Positions 57,301-64,000 of a DNA stretch of 64,000 nucleotides are shown in pieces; position 1 is the first letter of the stretch; each line of letters begins with the position of its first letter. The notes under the pieces are model-generated. The model was not told the origin of the DNA. It saw nothing but the letters and a program-made list of their open reading frames with translations, and did no database searches. A program made the position numbers and the translations under genes. Origin of the DNA: Lineus longissimus (taxonomy: Eukaryota > Nemertea > Pilidiophora > Heteronemertea > Lineidae). The stretch spans positions 22,166,646 through 22,230,645 of the forward strand of contig NC_088311.1 of the NCBI RefSeq assembly GCF_910592395.1, read 5' to 3'.

Positions 57301-60300
57301 TATAAACTACTCATAATAATATTGACGGAATGAATAATAAAATTTATTAGAGACTTCTATTTTCTAATAAAACTAAAACAAATCATACACTACTTAACTT
57401 ATCATTGAAAAGCATAGTTTATATACAGCATTGTATATATTGCAACAAAATCATGCAATAATATATTATATTCATCACCTCTCCCGCTTCAACTAGTTCT
57501 AGGACAGCATTAGTGTATCTCTTCCTCTGTAATTGACATAGAAATGAATACATTGAACAGTTGACCATAATGAAAACGTGACAAGCACACGCAGTTTCAG
57601 CAATACACGCGTCAATTGACATGATAGAACGAATGTTACAATAAGGGCTTACTTTATTCAGCGGAACGGAACGGAAGAGATGGAAAGCATGCATTATTCC
57701 TTCTCGTACGCAGTCTGGAAATGATAGTGAGTTTTAGCAACGTCCCAAACCACTCCGTCTGCGAGTGACATTCCGAAATGCGCCACCTCACATCTTACAT
57801 CAGTCAATATAGCATACTCAACTAGCCATATCTAAATGGATTACGCAAAATGTATTTTGGCAGACTACCAAACTCACATTGCGATTGGTTAATCGAGACG
57901 CTGCTTACTCCTACAATCAGGCTGTCTGTATGTCATAATGAATATTATCCAAAATTGGTCACGTGGTTTGACTCAATATCATTTCAAGAGGAAGAAATTC
58001 AAATATTCTTGGAATAGCAGGTGCACGTTGTTCCGGTGAATAGAGAAAGTTTGACAATGAGTGTTGCAGATCTTTACAGACAAAATATGACACATAGTTC
58101 GACGTCCAAGGAGACGGTGATAACACTGATTTAGAGGAGGAGTTTTCAAACAAAGCTTCATCTAAGCGATCAGCGATGCTATGCGTCAGAAATTTACAAA
58201 AGATGAATACATTTTCAGTATAACTTCTTGCTATCCGTCGACTGTAATCTTCTCGATTAATCCCTTTAAAACACAGACCAAGGCCCGAGTTTAAATTGAG
58301 AAAAATGACATGGCTATGTGGTACATTTTATGAAAAATAAGCCGTATAACGATATTATCTCTTGTGAAACTTCAAAGTCACATTTTCGTTGCCTAAATGG
58401 TACAATGCATGACCAAAAACGATATTGGAAGCAACACACTGTCAGATCTTCTGAGCCATTTCAGCATCTCTTGGAAAGAAGTACCAACCGCTTATGAAAT
58501 GATTTATAGACACATATAAACGTTAAATGTAAGTGTTAGCCAGTCGCAAGGGCATTCAGGGGCAGTCATTGGCTGCGAGAGACAAATTTTCATCAACATG
58601 AAAACGTTGTGCCATATTTGCCCTTCAAGTCGGACTCAGCGTTTGTTATCTCGTGTAAACCTGTTTCAGTGCAGTATGGTAGTATAGACGCCGAACCGCA
58701 TGCCACATACAATAATGATATCATGCATGTCAAAACGCGCAGGGTGAGGGGCAAATTATCATTCAGTAAGACTAGTAAGAGACATCAGCCGAAGATTTGT
58801 ACTGGCAATAATTCGATAGCAGAATAGCATAGGGTCAACAATAAAGTTATCATAGGCTTGGTTCATGCAGGTGATCCCAATTAAATGCATGTGTCCAGGT
58901 TTTGTTGCTTTGGGACAGAATTAGTGAAATTGTAGTATGAGAGAAAATAGCTCTTTGTAGCAATTCATATTGATAAAGACATTTTCCCACGTTCCCACGT
59001 CGACATCTTACGATGTTGATGAAATGGAACATGTTCTAAAGGGTACGGTTCTGCCAGCGTTAAAAAAGGACTGGAAGTAAAATTGTTAGTGGCCACACTT
59101 ATTCGGCAGTCTACCCGAGACCAGCTTTGAGAATCGGTGTCCTACGTAGCTTACCGAGCAAAAAGCCAGGGCCACACACCACACTCAACACATTTTTCTA
59201 GGTAAGTTAGAAACTGGTCTTGCAAACAAGCGGATGCTTACTGCGCCATCTCCATGGGACCAAATCATTACTTAACTTGCCCTATTCTGACAGGGTTTTT
59301 ATCAATAAATCTGGCAAGGTTTAGAGTTAATAGAGGCCGTGCTTCATGCATTCCATCTATAGCTTACCGGGAATGACTTAACATTCTGAAAAGTTGAAAA
59401 CAATATCGGATACAACGAAATCTATCGAAGTGTATAAAAACACAGAGTTCAAATTTTATGCATTTTTTTTAATTCAAAAAGAAATCAAAAAGAAATCCAT
59501 AAAGGGGTTACGCCTAAACCTTATATACCAGTGCACTTTGTATGCCGTAAAAAACAATGTAAAACCAAAGCCTTTTTACAATTCAACAACCGCTGATCAA
59601 CCCTACTGGTAAAAACTTGTCGTCCTATCACCAGATTGAATGTCTCACAATGAAAGAACTGATATTCGTCAATGTAATTTATCTAGATTTCACAGAACCG
59701 CTTTTTGCCAGTGTCCTTGTGAGCTAGAAAGCCAGATATTTCACTGAGACGAATCGATCATCACGAAATGACGAAGACATTTCTCAAACTGGAGATGAGG
59801 AACTGAAATTATTTTGAAGTTTTATTGCGAACCAGTCTCTCAATTAACTGAATTTGGTGATATATGGGGATATAACGTACCTTCTTTATATAGAACATCC
59901 TACTGACTATTCCTGGAATGACGCTCTCTCGGGCGAGTTCCACCAGCACGGGGCCAAACTTTCGCCGTTCACCCACCTCGTTTGGCCAGAAGCAGGGGAA
60001 GGACTGTAATGAGAAGACATGCAGAGTTATTTTCCCTTCCAAAGTGGCGTTTTTCTGCTTTAAAATCTCTCCTCTCAATCCAGTTCTTCTTCATTTGATG
60101 AAATACTAGTATCTGTACCCAAGTCGCTCGCAGTCAGTGAGCAGAAGGGCTTTTTGAGAATTTTTTTAAAGAAGTCACCAGCAAAACTCGAAAAGGTGAA
60201 TTGTCTCGACTCGGAAAAAATAAAAGACGGGATAAGTTCTCTTTTGAGAACAACTTAACATAAGTATTCTGTATCATACTTGTACTTACTCTGGAATGTG

Positions 60301-63300
60301 GGATATCATTGAGCACAACTAAACTGGTAATACTGTAGTCGTAGAGCAGACGCCAGATGTCGTTCAAGGTGTTCTTCATCGGCCATTGCGTCACGATGAA
60401 CGCGTTCATGTTTTTGTATCCCTGGCGAAAAGATGAGATATTTATAAGTAACGTTAAATGAGGATATTCTTGTACAAGATATATTTTGACTATTTCATGG
60501 CTCACATATGTTTTAATTACGACTATACGGGCATGCATTTACCTTTGTTGTTACGACTAGACGTTGGTCACTATATGTACCACTTCTCTACACTACCTTA
60601 CAGACTTATGCAACCATACAAATGTAGTTACCACAAAACATCCAATGTGCTACTTAAACTGTAGCTAATTTATGAGTTTTGAGTTGACGATTCTGTTCAG
60701 AAATGTTTCAGATTCTAAGAATGGTGTAGATTCTAGAATACCTAGTGGTATAGGGGCCTATAGGCGATTCAGAGAGCGTTTTGTTCCCAATGCCTTTCTT
60801 AATTCATTCTCCACGTTGCCTACGAACAAAACACATGGGCGTTAACAACACTTCAGTCAGTTTTATGCCGGTCAAGGACCAAAAGATGATACTTTCCAAT
60901 GTTCAGAGTCGGTTGTGTGCGATTATTTTTGCATCTTTTGCTGGCCGTAGTAGTTTCAATTTAGTGCAGCTGAACATTTAGAGTTATGCATTTAAAGAAA
61001 TCAAGCTCTTTCCCATCAACTTTTCAATCGAATTTAACTTACGTCGACGTAAACTGCATTGATAAAATCCGTACTCTCGTTGTTTTCGTGGCTCATCAAG
61101 TATGGCCGGGCTCTCTCAGCTAAAGGGAAACAAGACAGACTTCACCACGACATTCTACTGCAGGCAGATATGACAGAGGGACACTGAACAATCGCTGATA
61201 CAAGCATGCAGAAAGGAATTCCGTGTACTGTTTTGGGACTAACTAGTCTAAAGGGTATGATCTTAACAGATAACGGTCACGGACACGATATCAAACCAGA
61301 CTAAAAATTTAATTTCAACCGAATCTTCATGGGTACGTTAACTGTCCTTCACTTGTACAGACTTACTGTTATCAGAGTCTTTCAAACAAATACTCTGCTA
61401 TAGTGTTAGACACAATTTCAATTCACGAGTGCAAAATATAAGACTCCATTGAAATTTTAAGATATTGCCCTCTATTCTCCTTGATAAAATACACCACCAG
61501 CAACACAACGAATCTACCATGTGACCCGATGGACAAAGGTTCCGTATTCTCGGGACTGCTCGTTCCGATGCCGGCCGATCGTTGGTACGTCAGCTAGTCA
61601 GAAAATGATACACTGCAAACTGGTCAGGTTACTGTCACATCAAATTGGAATCAGGGTGCAAAGGGTGTCTCATAAACAAAATCTTACGTGGTTGTAACAT
61701 GACGTCGCGGCTTTTCCGCCTATTCTCCGCTCGATGACCACCAGCGCAGTCGCCCACCGGAAGAGGATGCACTATGCTCTGCAATGTCTGAAACGAGGTG
61801 ATGAAGGGTGAACGTGTTGGTAGAATGTGTCATGGTCAGTAGCCACGTGCTATGATAAGCTAAGGAGAGATAGGTAAGAGTTACCCTTTCGTGTACGTTT
61901 CGCCTACATGAACAAATGCTTGTACGTGTACAGGTACCTCTGTAACATGCTTCAATGTATATACTAGAACCTCAGTTGGATCATGGTAAGAGACATCATA
62001 TCTTTAACCAAGAAGATAAATGTTAGTAAGATCAAGTGCTAGGCCGCATAATTCTTAGATTTATGGTAATACCAGTAATACTGACAGACATTTTGAATAA
62101 CGAATATACTAACTATGAATATATACCTGCTACATGTAGGAACATCATGCCAAATCAATTTTTACAATTACTCACATTCAATTCGGCACTGAACGGATAA
62201 GATGCCTGAATGATGATATAGGATACGGATAAACTCTTGATGACGTAGAACATGCTGAGTTGCTAAGGTATTGAAGTCATCAACATAACCATACCTCAAC
62301 CGTCATTATACAATAGGGAAGGACCTTTTACCAATAGGATGTTGAAGACTGCTACATCAATGTTTCAGGAATCTAAGTTCATTTGTAGTAGACCGAGAAA
62401 TTCAAAATATGCTGTTCGACTTTAATCGAATGCCAATGTCAATCACACCATACATTTTTAAATTATGACAATATGCGAGAACTAAATCTCGAGGGGAACA
62501 AAATAAACTGCCATATCGGCCTACCTTGAATTCCCTTTCAAAGCCATTGATCTTGGCCTTGGGGTCCTTAAGACTCATCTTCTGTACTGAGCGTGAGAGA
62601 TCTTTCGCCGATATCACCGTTACACCACATTGGATAAACGTGGCGACACACTTGTAGATAAACTCATATTGCTCCTGGAAAATACAAATACATCATCACC
62701 ACATTGGATAAATGTGGCAACTCACAAAACTACAAATAGATATTGGCTTTAATCAGGGGCTTTTCTTTGAAGTCTTGATGCGAGGCATACTCTAACGGAG
62801 GCAAGAAAGCCAGATGACTGCTAAGCTCAGAAGAAACAAAAGCTGACGTTTCGTATTTTTGCTAACCAGAAATCTTACACCAGACATGTCAAAGAAAAAT
62901 TATAGCAGAAAAGTTATAGTATAGCAGTTTGTAAGTTGCACTAATTTTCACATTCGTATCACCCGCTTCTCTGTACATGTACCTTGTTTCCGACCATGCC
63001 ATATCGTTGCTTCCTCATCTCCGTGACCATGCGGTAGACCCCCACTTTATCCTCGGCCAAATACTCGTCCAGCAGTGCATCAATGGAGATGTAGGTACCG
63101 GTCCGGCCAGAGCCTTTACTGCAATTCGGACAAGTTGAAAAGATGAGGATACCTTCTGAACAGAATTTGCTTTCGATGAAAGTTGCACACCAAGACAATT
63201 CATGTCGGTGTGATAATTTACATTTACTCTAAAAGCCAAATTCTGTGGCCACTCTGCACATACAAACGTGTGTAGAAGTTTACATCAAAGTGTACTCGAC

Positions 63301-63899
63301 GTTGAGAAATCACAAACTGACTTCTCACATTGTTATCTGATAGCTTACCTACAGTGTACAACCATGGGACCTGGTTTATTGAGCATGTAGGATTTGACGA
63401 CCCTTCTATACTCTAATACTGATGAGATGTTTGGACAATCATGATCGCTCCAGCTGGCAATCTGGAACTGACGCACAGTCCTAGGTTCACTACACCCAGC
63501 CTGAAAGAGAGATGATACAGTGAACGATTTTTTTAATTTTAAGTTCGATTCCTCTATTTTTACAGTGCTTTTCCATGAACAGATCTTTGGTTCAAAGCAC
63601 GCCATCATCCGAGAATTTTTAGTGGGAAATTATGGATCAGTTAACACTATTTCTTGCTGCCCTTAAGTGTAACGGTGTATCAAGTGTTTGGAAAGGCTCC
63701 CAACCAGCCACCTCTCGGCTGGGAGTCCGGCGCTGACACTCGGGCAAGATGGCGGCTTATTTACTCCATCCCTTTAAAAAATACCAACCTTTTCTATTCT
63801 AAAACTTCGCGTTATAAAATCAGCAGTAAAGTCGGACTTTTCTAACCAAACGTCCACGCTCCCATATCTCCCGTGGGTATTATGCCAGTACTTCTCACA
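51312..63899 (-). CDS. Receptor-type protein tyrosine phosphatase: part of D1, degenerate D2, very long C-terminal tail
   Basis: Eleven minus-strand exons join in phase: 63899-63789, 63500-63349, 63118-62983, 62674-62525, 61787-61688, 61119-61043, 60421-60290, 60003-59881, 54444-54254, 54002-53867 and 53438-51312. The rest of D1 and the extracellular part lie right of the window. D1 keeps the signature VHCSKGSGRTGTY (formed across an intron) and the acid Asp in WSDHDCP (WPD with Pro to Ser), so it may be active. D2 has FINAVYVDGYKNMNAFIVTQ, CFWPNEVGERRKFG and RMFYIKK, but reads CWPNTQKVP where WPD is expected and VMSKNGVSRCG where HCxxGxSRxG is expected, so both the acid and the nucleophile are lost. 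The last exon ends D2 (TEYIYCYTFMVILLEIL) and adds about 690 residues. These are rich in Ser, Arg and acidic patches and predicted disordered, with a PPGY motif (HNPPGYKSR), SESGYLSSPSD and TPPPRRLSPFG. Confidence 0.9.
54445..59880 (-). other. Large intron of the phosphatase gene
   Basis: A 5.4 kb intron within D2, between the exons ending KK and starting KLASMVIHERERN. No transposon or nested gene is recognised in it. A 48-nt segment with splice-like ends near 57480-57530 was considered and not accepted as an exon. Confidence 0.6.
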
Positions 63900-63937
63900 C
63901 TGTTGCTGTTAACAGAAAAACGAAAATATTAAATTGT

Positions 63938-64000
63938 TTTTTGTTGTGTTTTGTTGTTTTTGTTTTTGTTTTTGTTTTTGTTTTTGTTGTTTTTGTTTTT
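63938..64000 (+). repeat. GTTTTT microsatellite at window edge
   Basis: Run of gttttt units with occasional gttgtttt variants, continuing to the last base of the window. It lies in the intron upstream of the first visible phosphatase exon. Confidence 0.9.

Noticed and set aside
57480-57530. 48-nt segment RKRYTNAVLELVEAGE with splice-like borders on the minus strand
   Set aside because: It would be phase-compatible between the exons at 59881 and 54444 but would insert 16 residues into a D2 strand pair. The flanking exons join well without it. It remains a possible alternative exon.
1-64000. tRNA, rRNA and CRISPR features
   Set aside because: I found no A/B-box pair with a foldable cloverleaf, no rRNA-like sequence and no regular spacer array; the tandem arrays present are minisatellites.

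Overview
The window is eukaryotic and looks like the genome of a marine invertebrate. Genes are split by GT-AG introns and spaced kilobases apart. Many transposon families are present, and the words TACATGTA, ACATGTACATGT and TAGGCCTA are very frequent, which I associate with ambulacrarians, lancelets and some lophotrochozoans. I cannot fix the phylum from this alone. Exons were read by hand from translated homology plus splice-site phase, so boundaries should be good to a few bases but need transcript support.

Layout. (1) Bases 1-21192 are a repeat-rich block made of two direct, nearly identical copies of one segment: copy A (1-6078, perhaps extending left of the window) and copy B (7189-21192), separated by about 1.1 kb. 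Each copy carries a TA-flanked non-autonomous DNA element full of 10-bp palindromes, a hairpin of about 190-bp arms, a broken unknown reading frame and a minisatellite of about 54 bp. Copy B is longer because a 6.46 kb Ginger1-type DNA transposon (integrase, GPY/F-like region and OTU protease) sits in it, and because a truncated CR1/L2-like LINE plus a second repeat replace a short stretch of copy A. Copy A preserves the empty Ginger1 target site.

(2) Bases 22858-47323 hold a cluster of secreted or extracellular proteins. There are two paralogous plus-strand genes that combine thrombospondin type-1 repeats with a fibrinogen-like module of the neurexin IV/Caspr type (22858-27424 and 35300-38326). 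Between them lies a minus-strand fucolectin-type lectin with a PAN-like C-terminus (31208-28999). A minus-strand pancreatic-type lipase with PLAT domain (42966 to about 39222) follows, then a tiny plus-strand secreted protein with two TSP1-like repeats (46155-47323).

(3) Bases 51312-63899 are the 3' part of a minus-strand receptor-type protein tyrosine phosphatase. It has the C-terminal half of an apparently active D1, a complete D2 that has lost its catalytic Cys and WPD Asp, and one huge last exon encoding a tail of about 690 residues. Its 5' end lies beyond the right edge.

The most notable items are the Ginger1 element with its empty site, the palindrome-packed transposon (which contains perfect p53-type half-sites), the phosphatase with dead D2 and giant tail, and the intron difference between the two TSP1/fibrinogen-like paralogs. 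No rRNA, tRNA or CRISPR was recognised.
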